Shown one piece after another: positions 53,837-61,982 of a DNA stretch of 64,000 bases (position 1 is the stretch's first letter; each line of letters begins with the position of its first letter). Below the pieces are notes generated by a model. That model had not been told where the DNA came from. It ran no database searches and was given only the letters and a program-made list of their open reading frames with translations. A program made the position numbers and the translations under genes. Location of the stretch: NCBI GenBank assembly GCA_035297265.1, contig DATGZH010000007.1, positions 1 through 64,000 of the forward strand, in the 5' to 3' direction. Source of the stretch: DATGZH01 sp035297265 (GTDB lineage: Bacteria > Actinomycetota > Acidimicrobiia > Acidimicrobiales > RAAP-2).

Positions 53837-53920
53837 GACGGTCTCCGTGACTCTCGCTGACGCTGTGGACGGACAACTCTAACGACCCACCCGGGGCAGC
53901 CTCCGAGGCCTGCTCGGGGC

Positions 53921-54688
53921 TCACAGGGTGCGGAAGGATCCCCCGTCCACGAGGATCTGGGCGCCGTTCACGTAGCTCGAGGCGTCGCTCGCCAGGAAGA
54001 CGCAGATCCCGACCATGTCCTCGGGCTGACCCACCCGGCGCATGGGGTTCATCCGGGCCGCCGCCTCGACGGTGCCGGGCGGCCAGGCCTTGGCGATGTC
54101 GGTCTCGAAGGGCCCGGGGAGGACGGTGTTGGCCCGGACCTTGGGGTTGAAGGCCCCGGCGAGGCCGAGGGTGAGGGCGTTCAGGCCGGCCTTGGCCATG
54201 GCGTAGGGGAGGTCGCCCGGCCCCGGCCGCCAGGAGCCGGCCGTACTCACGTTCACGATCGAGCCCCCCTCTCCTTCGTACATGGCGGTGCCGAAGAGAC
54301 AGCCCAGGCGGAAGGGTCCCTTGGCATTCACCGCGTGGGTCTTGTCGTAGAGGTCCTCGGTCACCGAGGCGAGGTCCGGGTAGAGGGGCGACATGCCGGC
54401 GTTCGAGACGAGCACCTCGCAGTGGCCGAACTCCTCGTAGACCCGCTCGACCAGCCGGTCGCAGTCGTCCCAACGGCCAGCGTGGAACCCGACGGCCAGG
54501 GCCCGCCGCCCGCCCCGCTCGCGCACCTCGGCCGCCACCGCCTCGCAGTTCTCGAGCTTGCGGCTGGCCACGACGACGTCGGCGCCCGCCGCCGCGAGAC
54601 CATGGACGACGGCCCGGCCGATGCCCCGGCTGCCGCCGGTCACCACCGCCACCTTGCCGCTCAGGTCGAACTCGTGAGTGGCCGCCAT
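53921..54688 (-). CDS. SDR-family oxidoreductase
   Basis: 255-aa classical short-chain dehydrogenase. Cofactor loop VVTGGSRGIGRAV, VASRKLEN (NADP-type basic residue), NAG in LVSNAGMSP, the active Tyr-x3-Lys in PYAMAKAGL, and C-terminal NGAQILVDGGSFRTL are all present. It could be an oxo-acyl or hydroxyacyl reductase in the same degradation route. ATG 54688 is followed downstream by the fused dehydrogenase 84 bases after its stop; co-transcription is likely. Divergent from the DUF35-thiolase pair. Confidence 0.9.
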   Translation of the reverse strand: MAATHEFDLSGKVAVVTGGSRGIGRAVVHGLAAAGADVVVASRKLENCEAVAAEVRERGGRRALAVGFHAGRWDDCDRLVERVYEEFGHCEVLVSNAGMSPLYPDLASVTEDLYDKTHAVNAKGPFRLGCLFGTAMYEGEGGSIVNVSTAGSWRPGPGDLPYAMAKAGLNALTLGLAGAFNPKVRANTVLPGPFETDIAKAWPPGTVEAAARMNPMRRVGQPEDMVGICVFLASDASSYVNGAQILVDGGSFRTL

Positions 54689-54726
54689 GACACCTCGCTC
54701 TCGCCGTCTCCCCGCCGGCGCTCAGG

Positions 54727-55227
54727 TTGGCACGCCGGGCTCCGCCCTGGCCGGGGACCGGCTCGCCCCGGCTTTGCGGGGATCGGCCGGGCGAGAGAAG
54801 GATCGGAGCCATCGACAAGCCGACCCCCGAACCCGACGAGCTGACCAGCTTCTACTGGGAGGGCGCCCGTCGCCACGAGCTGATGGTCCTGCGCTGCTCG
54901 GCCTGCGGCTACTACCTCCACCCGCCCGAGCCCGCCTGTCCCCGCTGCCTCGGTGACGCCCTCGAACCGACGGCGGTCAGCGGCCGGGGCACGCTCTTCT
55001 CGTTCACGGTGGCCCGTCAGGCCTTCGACGTGGCGTTCCTGGACCACCTCCCCTACGTACTGGCCCTCATCGAGCTGGTCGAGCAGCCCGGGCTCCGCAT
55101 CCTCACGAACATCGTCGACGACCCGCCGGATGCCCTCGAGGTGGGGGCGCCCGTGGAGGTGACCTTCGAGGCCCGCGGCGGGTGGTCGATCCCGCAGTTC
55201 CGCTTGGCCAGGGACGGCACCCGGTGA
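54727..55227 (+). CDS. DUF35 OB-fold/zinc-ribbon protein, start uncertain
   Basis: DUF35 protein with zinc ribbon CSAC...CPRC and OB fold (GRGTLFSFTVARQAF, LPYVLALIELVE). The homologous N-terminus should begin near KPTPEPDELTSFYWEGARR, which lies at codon 54811. No ATG or GTG occurs there: the frame has only a TTG at 54727 or, with a good AGAAGGA box 8 bases upstream, an ATC codon at 54811. Coordinates here use the TTG; a start at ATC would give 138 aa. The stop overlaps the thiolase-like gene (GTGA), so this is a DUF35/thiolase pair in reversed order from 29099-30759. Confidence 0.83.
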   Translation: MARRAPPWPGTGSPRLCGDRPGERRIGAIDKPTPEPDELTSFYWEGARRHELMVLRCSACGYYLHPPEPACPRCLGDALEPTAVSGRGTLFSFTVARQAFDVAFLDHLPYVLALIELVEQPGLRILTNIVDDPPDALEVGAPVEVTFEARGGWSIPQFRLARDGTR

Positions 55228-56384
55228 GCGCGCTCAGCCGCGACGTGGCCGTGGCCGGCGTGGGCTATTCGCCGATCACCCGCACCGGGCGCCCCGACGT
55301 GCGCGAGCTCACGCTCCTCGCCTGCCGGGCGGCCCTCGACGACGCCGGCCTCGCCCCGAACGACGTCGATGCCATCGCGGAGTACCAGTTCGGCCAGGGG
55401 GACGCCCCGACCGCCGTCGGGGCGCAGCGGCTGCTCGGCATCGACAACCTCCACATGTTCAACGACCTCATGGGCACGGGGCCGTCGGGACTGGCCAGCG
55501 CCCTCGACGCCACGATGGCCGTGGCCTCCGGGGTCTGCGAAACCGCGCTCGTCTACCGCTGCATCACCCGGGACGCCGGCCACACCGGCGCGCTGCGGGC
55601 CGGCCCGAGCTCGGCCGGCGGGGCCCTGCAGTTCACCGCGCCCTACGGCCTCGGCGGGGGAATCATCCACACGATGGGCATGCGCAAGCGGCGGCGCCTG
55701 GCCGAGCTCGGCGGCTCGCCCGAGGACTACGGGCAGGTCGCGCTGAACGCCCGCCGTTGGGGGTTGCTCAACGACCGGGCCGTGCTCCGCGAGCCGCTCA
55801 CGATGGAGGAGTACCTCGGCTCTCGGATGGTGAGCGACCCGCTCGTGCTCCTCGACTGCGACTACCCCGTCAACGGCGCCTGCGCCGCGGTCGTCACGAC
55901 GGCCGAGCGGGCCGCCGACCTGCGCCAGCCGGTGGTGGTGGTCGACGCCATGGCCTACGGCACCGGGCGCAACGCCGACTGGCTCTACGGCGAGGACCTC
56001 CTCTTCGGCGGGACCCGCCCCTGCGCCGAGCGTCTCTGGTCGATGGCCTCCGTCGGCCCGGGCGACGTGGACGTGGCCGAGCTGTACGACGGCTTCACCC
56101 ACATCACGATCTCCTGGGTGGAGGCCCTCGGCTTCTGCGGCATCGGCGAGTTCGGCGACTGGGTGGACGACGGCCGGCGCATCGGCCCCGGCGGTCCGCT
56201 CCCCCTCAACACCCACGGGGGCCAGCTGTCGGAGGGCCGGCTCCACGGGCTCGGGTTCCTCACCGAGGCGGTGCTGCAGCTCCGCGGGGGCGAGGGGGCC
56301 CGGCAGGTCGAGGGCGCCGAGGTGGCGGTCGTGGCCAACGCCCACGGTCCCCAGTGCGGCGCCATGGTGCTGACCAGAGGCTGA
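55224..56384 (+). CDS. Thiolase-like (SCP-x/Ltp2-type) protein
   Basis: 386-aa thiolase-fold protein coupled to DUF35. The usual nucleophile segment reads LMGTGPSGLASALDA, without cysteine, while GFCGIGEFGDWV and LNTHGGQLSEGRLHG are conserved. As for the paralogue at 29099, this points to a retro-aldolase or related role in complex with DUF35 rather than thiolysis. GTG 55224 is given by the GTGA overlap. It is followed after 17 bases by an NTF2-like protein gene on the same strand. Confidence 0.88.
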   Translation: MSALSRDVAVAGVGYSPITRTGRPDVRELTLLACRAALDDAGLAPNDVDAIAEYQFGQGDAPTAVGAQRLLGIDNLHMFNDLMGTGPSGLASALDATMAVASGVCETALVYRCITRDAGHTGALRAGPSSAGGALQFTAPYGLGGGIIHTMGMRKRRRLAELGGSPEDYGQVALNARRWGLLNDRAVLREPLTMEEYLGSRMVSDPLVLLDCDYPVNGACAAVVTTAERAADLRQPVVVVDAMAYGTGRNADWLYGEDLLFGGTRPCAERLWSMASVGPGDVDVAELYDGFTHITISWVEALGFCGIGEFGDWVDDGRRIGPGGPLPLNTHGGQLSEGRLHGLGFLTEAVLQLRGGEGARQVEGAEVAVVANAHGPQCGAMVLTRG

Positions 56385-56401
56385 TCGAACGAGGAGCTGC
56401 C

Positions 56402-56818
56402 ATGTTCTCCTGGCTGGGACGACGCATGGTGGGGCGGAACATGGCCGCCCTGCGGGCCGGTGACCCCGGGCCGGTGTTGCGCATGGACGCCGACGACGTG
56501 CGCTTCTTCTTCCCGGGCGACAGCTCGTGGTCGGGCCAGCTCGACGGAAAGGCCGAGCACGAGCGCTGGCTGGCCCGCTTCGTCGCGGTGGGCCTCGCCA
56601 CCGAGCCCGACGAGGTCGTCGTCCAGGGGCCACCGTGGCGCACCACGATCTGCGTGCGGGGGCGCTCCTACCTGCGCGGCGCCGACGGTCAGATCGTCTA
56701 CGACAACCGCTACGTCCTGTGGGGCCGCCTCGCCTGGGGCAAGCTCAAGGAGTACGAGGCCTACGAGGACACCCAGAAGAGCCGGGCCCTCGACGACTAC
56801 CTCGTGGGCCGGGGTTGA
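56402..56818 (+). CDS. NTF2/SnoaL-like small protein
   Basis: 138-aa protein with the features of the NTF2/SnoaL fold: N-terminal helices (MVGRNMAALRAGDPGPVLR), VRFFFPGDSSWSGQLDGKAEHERWL and later beta strands with DNRYVLWGRLAWGKLKEYEAYEDTQ. Members include ketosteroid isomerase-like and polyketide cyclase-like enzymes as well as binding proteins. ATG 56402 follows GAGGAG at 5 bases. It is third in the DUF35-thiolase operon, which suggests action on the same intermediates; catalytic residues cannot be confirmed by eye. Confidence 0.78.
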   Translation: MFSWLGRRMVGRNMAALRAGDPGPVLRMDADDVRFFFPGDSSWSGQLDGKAEHERWLARFVAVGLATEPDEVVVQGPPWRTTICVRGRSYLRGADGQIVYDNRYVLWGRLAWGKLKEYEAYEDTQKSRALDDYLVGRG

Positions 56819-56840
56819 TCCCCCCGGGGTCGACCCGCCG

Positions 56841-57422
56841 TCAGGAGGACGAGGAGGACGCCGCCTGCTTGACCGCGTGGCGCAGGATGAAGGCGCCGAC
56901 GATCTCGAGGGCCCCCATGACGGCGAACCAGATCCCGACGAGGATGGCCAGCACGGTGATCGAGGTCGAGGGGTTCGCGGCCACCACGATGCCGGCCGCC
57001 AGGCTGACCAGGCCGAAGAAGATCCACCAGCCCCGGCCCTGGCGCGAGCCCCCGCCGATGCCGGCGATCAGGGCGATCACGCCCTGGACGATCCAGGCGA
57101 TGCCGATGATGAGGGCAAGTGCCGCCTGGGTGAGGTGAAGGTGGCGGATGCAGATGATCCCGATGACGATGAGCAACAGGCCGGCGATACCGAGCCAGAC
57201 CCGGTGGGGCTCGTTGTGGTCGAGCACCCGGATGAGGTGGATGATGCCGCCGATGACGAAGAGGATCCCGATCAGCACCGAGATCACGTTGAGCGAGGTC
57301 GACGGGTGGAAGGCCACGATCAGGCCGATGACGAGCGTGGCCAGACCGGCGAAAAGCATGAGCTGCCACGACGTCGTGAGGTCCTGTTCGTCGGTCACTA
57401 CAACAACTTGGTCGGGCGCCAT
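56841..57422 (-). CDS. HdeD-family membrane protein
   Basis: 193-aa protein with six predicted transmembrane helices in three pairs, typical of HdeD (DUF308). Repeated motifs are seen: AFHPSTSLNVISVLIGILF and AANPSTSITVLAILVGIWF, both with the P-S-T-S-hydrophobic pattern. HdeD proteins are linked to acid resistance in enterics but are of uncertain function in actinobacteria. ATG 57422 is used. Convergent with the NTF2-like gene (22 bases apart) and upstream region shared with the phosphatase-like gene. Confidence 0.87.
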   Translation of the reverse strand: MAPDQVVVVTDEQDLTTSWQLMLFAGLATLVIGLIVAFHPSTSLNVISVLIGILFVIGGIIHLIRVLDHNEPHRVWLGIAGLLLIVIGIICIRHLHLTQAALALIIGIAWIVQGVIALIAGIGGGSRQGRGWWIFFGLVSLAAGIVVAANPSTSITVLAILVGIWFAVMGALEIVGAFILRHAVKQAASSSSS

Positions 57423-57661
57423 GGCCCCCCTTCCTCCGCTCCCCCGCCCTTGGAGCAGAGCGGGCGATCCAGTCCAAGGTAGCCAAGTCCCCCGCCGGGG
57501 CGGTGCATCCTCGGGCTCCGAGCAGGGACCCCCCTGCTACCGTGCCCGCCGTGCCGGTCGGCCATCACCTCCCCCGGGCCGCCCTGCCTGTCCCCGCCGA
57601 AGCTTCGGTCGCCGGCCCGGCCGACGTTGTGTAGGGACCGGGATCGGGAAGGCTCTCTCCC

Positions 57662-58141
57662 GTGGATGTCATCTCGCTCCTGGGCTCGGCGCCGGGCCGG
57701 CTGGTGGCCGCCTCCTTCAGCGACGTCGGCCCGGACCCCGACGCCGCCCTGGCGGCTGCGGGCTGTGACCGGCTGGTCTGCCTCGTCACGATCCAAGAGA
57801 TGCACCAACGGTTCCCCGACATGGAGCGCTGGGTGGCCGAGGCCGGCCCCCGGGTGCTCCACGCCCCGATCCCCGACGGCGGAACCATCGACGACGACTC
57901 GCTGGCCGCCGTCGTGCGCAGCCTGGCCAGCGACCTCGAGGAGGGCAAGGGTCTCCTGCTCCAGTGCGGCGGAGGCATGGGGAGGGTGGGCGTCGTGGCC
58001 ATCCTCGTCCTCGTGACCATCGGCTTCGAGCTCGACGAGGCGACCGAGCACGTGCGCCGGTCCCGGGTGGGGGCCGGTCCCGACAACGCCGAACAGCAGG
58101 CCCAGGTCGTCCGGCTCGCCCCGCTGCTCGGCTTCGGCTGA
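57662..58141 (+). CDS. Dual-specificity-type phosphatase-like protein
   Basis: 159-aa protein with a CX5R phosphate loop, QCGGGMGRVG (Cys102 and Arg108), following LLLQC. The position just before the cysteine, usually His in tyrosine phosphatases, is Gln. A candidate general acid is the Asp in HAPIPDGGT near residue 72. The size fits small dual-specificity or lipid phosphatases. GTG 57662 is used. It is followed by an SRPBCC operon with its own promoter. Activity is plausible but the altered loop leaves it open. Confidence 0.68.
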   Translation: MDVISLLGSAPGRLVAASFSDVGPDPDAALAAAGCDRLVCLVTIQEMHQRFPDMERWVAEAGPRVLHAPIPDGGTIDDDSLAAVVRSLASDLEEGKGLLLQCGGGMGRVGVVAILVLVTIGFELDEATEHVRRSRVGAGPDNAEQQAQVVRLAPLLGFG

Positions 58142-58176
58142 CACCCAGCGCCGCACCCGCCGCAGCCACCTGGGTC

Positions 58177-58206
58177 TTGACATGCAGCCATTTGGCTGCC
58201 TATTGT
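58177..58206 (+). promoter_or_regulatory. Promoter with palindromic operator upstream of the SRPBCC pair
   Basis: TTGACA (58177-58182) and TATTGT (58201-58206) are spaced by 18 bases, a near-consensus vegetative promoter. The spacer contains the perfect inverted repeat GCAGCCA/TGGCTGC (58184-58190 and 58193-58199) with a TT centre, exactly where a repressor would block RNA polymerase. Start codon of the first SRPBCC gene is at 58249, with GAGAGGAGA before it. Confidence 0.75.
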
Positions 58207-58248
58207 GGCGGCAGTCGCACCGACGGCATGCACGAGAGGAGACGGGCC

Positions 58249-58695
58249 ATGGCCGACATCAGGCACGAGGTAGGGATCGGCGCCCCGCCGGCCCGGGTCT
58301 ACGAGGCGTTCGCTACCACCGAGGGCCTCGCCAGCTGGTGGACCCGGGAGGTCGAGGGTGACGCCGGCAAGGGCGGCACGCTCCGCTTCTTCTTCGGCCA
58401 GCCCGAGCCGGCGGCCACGATGGAGGTCGTCGACGCCCGCCCCGACGAGCGGGTCGAGTGGCGCTGCGTCGGCGGGCCCGACGAGTGGGTCGGCACCACC
58501 TTCACGTTCGACCTCAAGCCCAAGCGCGACGGCACGATGGTGCTCTTCACGAACGCCGGTTGGCGCGAGCCGGTGGACTTCATCCACCACTGCAGCACCC
58601 GGTGGGCCTACTTCCTGCTCGGACTGAAGTCCGGGCTCGAGGGCGGCAAGGCCTCACCCTGGCCCGACGACCAGCGAACCGACGACTGGAGCTGA
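58249..58695 (+). CDS. SRPBCC (AHSA1-like) protein, first
   Basis: 148-aa SRPBCC-domain protein of the AHSA1-like group. Features are HEVGIGAPPARVYEAF, the ASWWTREV segment and DFIHHCSTRWAYFLLGLKSGL near the C-terminus. These small helix-grip proteins bind hydrophobic ligands. ATG 58249 follows GAGAGGAGA at 7 bases. It is followed by a second SRPBCC gene 26 bases later and is driven by the promoter at 58177-58206. Genes like these often sit beside an ArsR-type repressor gene, but none is present here. Confidence 0.85.
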   Translation: MADIRHEVGIGAPPARVYEAFATTEGLASWWTREVEGDAGKGGTLRFFFGQPEPAATMEVVDARPDERVEWRCVGGPDEWVGTTFTFDLKPKRDGTMVLFTNAGWREPVDFIHHCSTRWAYFLLGLKSGLEGGKASPWPDDQRTDDWS

Positions 58696-58721
58696 TCCGG
58701 CCCGGCCCGGAGGAAGCAGCC

Positions 58722-59204
58722 ATGCCCGAGACGGCGTTCGTCTACCGCACGTACATCAGGACGACACCCGAGCGGCTCTGGCGGGCCCTCACCGAGCCGG
58801 CGTTCACCCGCCGCTACTGGCGTCTCGACCTCGAGTCGGACTGGCGGGTCGGCTCCACGGTGACCTGGCACGACGGCGACGTCACCATCGCCGACCCCGA
58901 CCAGCGGGTGGTGGAGGCCGAGCCGCACCGGCGGCTCGCCTACACCTGGCACACCTTCACCCCCGAATGGGCGGCGGCCCACGGGTTCGACGACGAGCAA
59001 CGGACCCGGTGGGCCTCGGAGCGCCGGACCAAGGTGACCTTCGACATCGAGCCGCTCGGCGACATCGTGAAGCTCACGGTCGTGCACGACGACTTCGACC
59101 CGGACAGCGCCATCCTGCCGATGGTGAGCGAGGGCTGGCCCCGCATCCTCGCCGACATCAAGACGCTGCTCGAGACGGGGGAGATCCTCCCCACCGGTCC
59201 ATGA
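58722..59204 (+). CDS. SRPBCC (AHSA1-like) protein, second
   Basis: 160-aa SRPBCC protein of the same group as the preceding gene but not closely similar. Features are YIRTTPERLWRALTEPAFTRRYW, VTWHDGDV and KVTFDIEPLGDIVKLTVVHDDF, ending with EGWPRILADIKTLLETGEIL. ATG 58722 has CGGAGGAAG 5 bases upstream; the frame upstream to 58458 belongs to a shadow. Co-transcribed with the first SRPBCC gene, and possibly the two form a pair. Confidence 0.87.
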   Translation: MPETAFVYRTYIRTTPERLWRALTEPAFTRRYWRLDLESDWRVGSTVTWHDGDVTIADPDQRVVEAEPHRRLAYTWHTFTPEWAAAHGFDDEQRTRWASERRTKVTFDIEPLGDIVKLTVVHDDFDPDSAILPMVSEGWPRILADIKTLLETGEILPTGP

Positions 59205-59289
59205 CGCGGCCGCCAGGGCCGTCGCCGGCTGCGGGCGGCCTGCGGGCTTCTGGGCCATACCCCAGTCGGTTGGTACTGTGACCCACTCT

Positions 59290-59442
59290 GGGTAGTGGCT
59301 CAATTTCAAGCCTCCACGTACATTCGGCTTAACGTCGGAAGCCCAAAGGGCAGTTTCACGTTTCCTCCTACCGAGGAACCGACGGTTTTCGCACGCCGAA
59401 CCCTACTTTGGGGGTGTAACAACCCGAACTGAGCCACTACCC
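59290..59442. mobile_element. MITE-like element with 13-bp terminal inverted repeats
   Basis: A 153-base segment begins with GGGTAGTGGCTCA and ends with its exact complement TGAGCCACTACCC. It is flanked on both sides by CACTCT (59284-59289 and 59443-59448), a perfect 6-base target-site duplication. It contains no open frame of note and is less GC-rich than the flanks; inner bases include a small hairpin TTCCTC/GAGGAA near 59361-59377. This is the structure of a miniature inverted-repeat transposable element or an insertion-sequence remnant. It lies just upstream of the SDR gene at 59473. Confidence 0.7.
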
Positions 59443-59472
59443 CACTCTGCCGGTCGGAAAGGTGAGTATAAG

Positions 59473-60384
59473 ATGAACGAACTCCAGGGCCGCGTCGCCG
59501 TCATCACCGGCGCCGGACGAGGCATCGGCCGCGAGCACGCGCTCCTTTTCGCCGCCGAGGGGGCCAAGGTCGTCGTGAACGACCTGGGTGGCGACCCCCA
59601 CGGCACCGGGGCGGACCGTTCCCCGGCCCAGCAGGTGGTCGACGAGATCACAGCGGCCGGCGGTGAGGCCGTGGCCAACTACGACGACGTGGCCGACTGG
59701 GAGGGGGCCGAGCGCCTCATCAAGCAGGCGGTCGACACCTTCGGCGACCTCCACGTCCTCGTGAACAACGCCGGCATCCTGCGGGACCGCATGCTCGTCA
59801 ATATGTCGCCCGAGGAGTGGGACGCGGTGATCAAGGTCCACCTGCGGGGCCACTTCTGCCCCAGCCGCTGGGCCGCCACCTACTGGCGCGACCAGTCGAA
59901 GGCGGGCAACGAGGGGAAGCGGGCCATCATCAACACGTCGTCGACGTCGGGCCTCTTCGGCAACGCCGGCCAGACGAACTACGGCGCGGCCAAGACCGGC
60001 ATCGCCACGTTCACGATGATCGCCGACGCCGAGCTCGGCCGGTACGGGGTGCGGGCGAACGCCATCGCCCCGGCCGCGGCCACCCGCCTCACCGCCGGGC
60101 TCGGCCCCGCCCAGCCCGAACCGAACGCCGAGGGCTGGACCCCGATGGACCCGGCCAACGTGGCGCCCTTCGTGGGCTACCTGGCCACCGAGGACTGCCC
60201 CATCCACGGACGGATCTTCCTCGTGGCTGGTGGCGGCATCAGTCTCTTCCAGCCCTTCGCCATCGTCGACAAGATCGAGAAGCAGGGCTTCTGGAGCGTG
60301 GGCGAGCTCAAGAAGGAGGCCGCCCACTTCGCCACGGTGCCCTTCAACCTCAACAACCCCTACGGCAGCCTGCTCGGCGACTGA
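59473..60384 (+). CDS. SDR oxidoreductase (MFE-2-type hydroxyacyl-CoA dehydrogenase-like)
   Basis: 303-aa SDR. Cofactor loop VITGAGRGIGREHA, VVVNDLGGDPHG (the MFE-2-type NDLGG), NNAGILRDRML, and the active-site Ser/Tyr/Lys in NTSSTSG and TNYGAAKTG are all present. This pattern fits (3R)-hydroxyacyl-CoA dehydrogenases of peroxisomal multifunctional enzyme type 2 and their bacterial relatives, with a C-terminal extension of about 50 aa. ATG 59473 has GAAAGGTGAG upstream. The mobile element at 59290-59442 lies between it and any promoter further upstream, so its expression may have changed. Confidence 0.9.
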   Translation: MNELQGRVAVITGAGRGIGREHALLFAAEGAKVVVNDLGGDPHGTGADRSPAQQVVDEITAAGGEAVANYDDVADWEGAERLIKQAVDTFGDLHVLVNNAGILRDRMLVNMSPEEWDAVIKVHLRGHFCPSRWAATYWRDQSKAGNEGKRAIINTSSTSGLFGNAGQTNYGAAKTGIATFTMIADAELGRYGVRANAIAPAAATRLTAGLGPAQPEPNAEGWTPMDPANVAPFVGYLATEDCPIHGRIFLVAGGGISLFQPFAIVDKIEKQGFWSVGELKKEAAHFATVPFNLNNPYGSLLGD

Positions 60385-60411
60385 CCCGTCCGCCGGTGAC
60401 AGCCGGCCCAC

Positions 60412-61974
60412 CTACTGCTCGAGGGCCGCTCTGATCTTGAGCTTGTCGGGCTTGTGGGAGGGGAGCCAGGGAATCTCCTCGACCGGCCAGACCTCGATGC
60501 GGGTCGGGACCTTGAACGAGGAGAGGTCCTCGCGGGCCTGCCGGCGCACGGCCTCCGGGTCGATCTCGGCCCCGTCGGCCGCCACGAGCACCGCCACCAC
60601 CTCCTCGCCGTGCTCGGCGTGGGGCAGGCCCACCACGAAGGCGTGCAGGATCTCGGGGAACGTCTCGAGCGCCAGCTCCACCTCGCGGGGGGACACGTTG
60701 GCCCCGCGGGACTTGATGATCTCGGTGTAGCGGCCGACGAAGTAGGCCCGGCCCTCGTGCTGGAACACCCGGTCGCCGGTGTGGAACCAGCCGTCGGCGC
60801 CGAAGACCTCCTCCCGCTCCTGCTTGTAGTAGGCGGCCATGAGGCCGGGGCCCCGGATGACGAGCTCGCCCTCGGCCATCTCGGGCAGGTCCTCGCCCGT
60901 GTCGACGTCGCGCACCCGCTCCTCGACGAGCTGGTGCTGCCCCATCGTCTCGCTCATCCCTCGGTGGCCGGGGATGCCGGGCACCGGGGTCTCGAGGAGG
61001 GCCATGTCCGCCGGGCCGCTCGTGAGCGAGGGGGCCGAGCCGAGGTCCCGCTCGGCGAAGCTCGGGTGGTCACGGAGGGCCGAGATGAGCGTCGGCCAAC
61101 CGAGGGTGGCCGTGCCCCGCTCGCGCTCGATGAGCTCGAGGGCCGGGCCGGGCTCGAACCGCTCGAGGCAGAGCAGCGTGTGGCCGGCCTGGAGGGCGGC
61201 GCCGAGACACAGGATCCCGCCCACCCAGAAGAACGGGAAGGCGCAGAAGAGCCGGGGCGGGTGCCCGGTCTGCGCCGCCTGCGCCTCCATCATCTGGGCC
61301 AGGCCCGCCGTGTCGCGGAGCACCGTCCCGTGGGTGTGGACGACCCCCTTCGGCTCGGCGCTCGAGCCCGAGGTGTAGACGACCACCGCCCAGTCGGCCG
61401 GCACGACCTCGTCTTCGACCGCCCGGAGCAGGGCGTCGTCGACCGGGTCGAGCGGCGTGGGGTCGAAGTCGAGCGGTCGGGCCCAACCGGGTGGGTGGCC
61501 ACCGGACATCCACACCGAGCGGAGGTAGGGCAGCTCGGCCAGGAAGTGCGGCGGCCCGTCGCTCGAGGCGAGGCCCGGCACCGTGTCGACGAGGAAGGGC
61601 TCGAGGTCCCGCCCGAGCAGCCGGTGCGGCAGCAGCAGCGTGTCGACGTCGCCCAGGCGGAGCACCTTCCCCAGCTCGGCCGGGCGGTAGGTGGTGCTGA
61701 AGGGCATGCAGAGGGCCCCGATGCGGCTCACCGCCAACCAGGACACCAGCCACTCGGGCCCGTAGGTGAAGAACAGCCCGACCCGTGTCCCCTTCCCGAT
61801 GCCGGCGGCCAGCAGCCGGCGGGCCAGGTTGGCCGACGCCGCCTCGGCCTCGCCGAAGGAGATCCGTCGGTCCGGCATGACGAGGAAGTCGCGCTCGCCG
61901 AAGCGCTCGGCCGCCCGGCGCAGCGCCTCGCCGATGGTCGGCCGGAAGCCGAGATCGAGCCCTTCGGTGGCCAC
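60412..61974 (-). CDS. Acyl-CoA synthetase (FadD/ANL superfamily)
   Basis: 520-aa adenylate-forming CoA ligase. Motifs: VYTSGSSAEPKGVVHTHG (phosphate-binding loop), GMSETMG (A5), WFHTGD (A7), GRYTEIIKSRG (A8) and KPDKLKIRA near the C-terminus with the A10 lysine. It is not closely similar to the ligase at 25793. GTG 61974 gives VATEGLDLGF; the frame opens at 62724, inside the TetR gene. The TetR gene ends 8 bases upstream, and the two probably form one operon repressed by TetR. Confidence 0.9.
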   Translation of the reverse strand: MATEGLDLGFRPTIGEALRRAAERFGERDFLVMPDRRISFGEAEAASANLARRLLAAGIGKGTRVGLFFTYGPEWLVSWLAVSRIGALCMPFSTTYRPAELGKVLRLGDVDTLLLPHRLLGRDLEPFLVDTVPGLASSDGPPHFLAELPYLRSVWMSGGHPPGWARPLDFDPTPLDPVDDALLRAVEDEVVPADWAVVVYTSGSSAEPKGVVHTHGTVLRDTAGLAQMMEAQAAQTGHPPRLFCAFPFFWVGGILCLGAALQAGHTLLCLERFEPGPALELIERERGTATLGWPTLISALRDHPSFAERDLGSAPSLTSGPADMALLETPVPGIPGHRGMSETMGQHQLVEERVRDVDTGEDLPEMAEGELVIRGPGLMAAYYKQEREEVFGADGWFHTGDRVFQHEGRAYFVGRYTEIIKSRGANVSPREVELALETFPEILHAFVVGLPHAEHGEEVVAVLVAADGAEIDPEAVRRQAREDLSSFKVPTRIEVWPVEEIPWLPSHKPDKLKIRAALEQ

Positions 61975-61982
61975 GGCGACGG

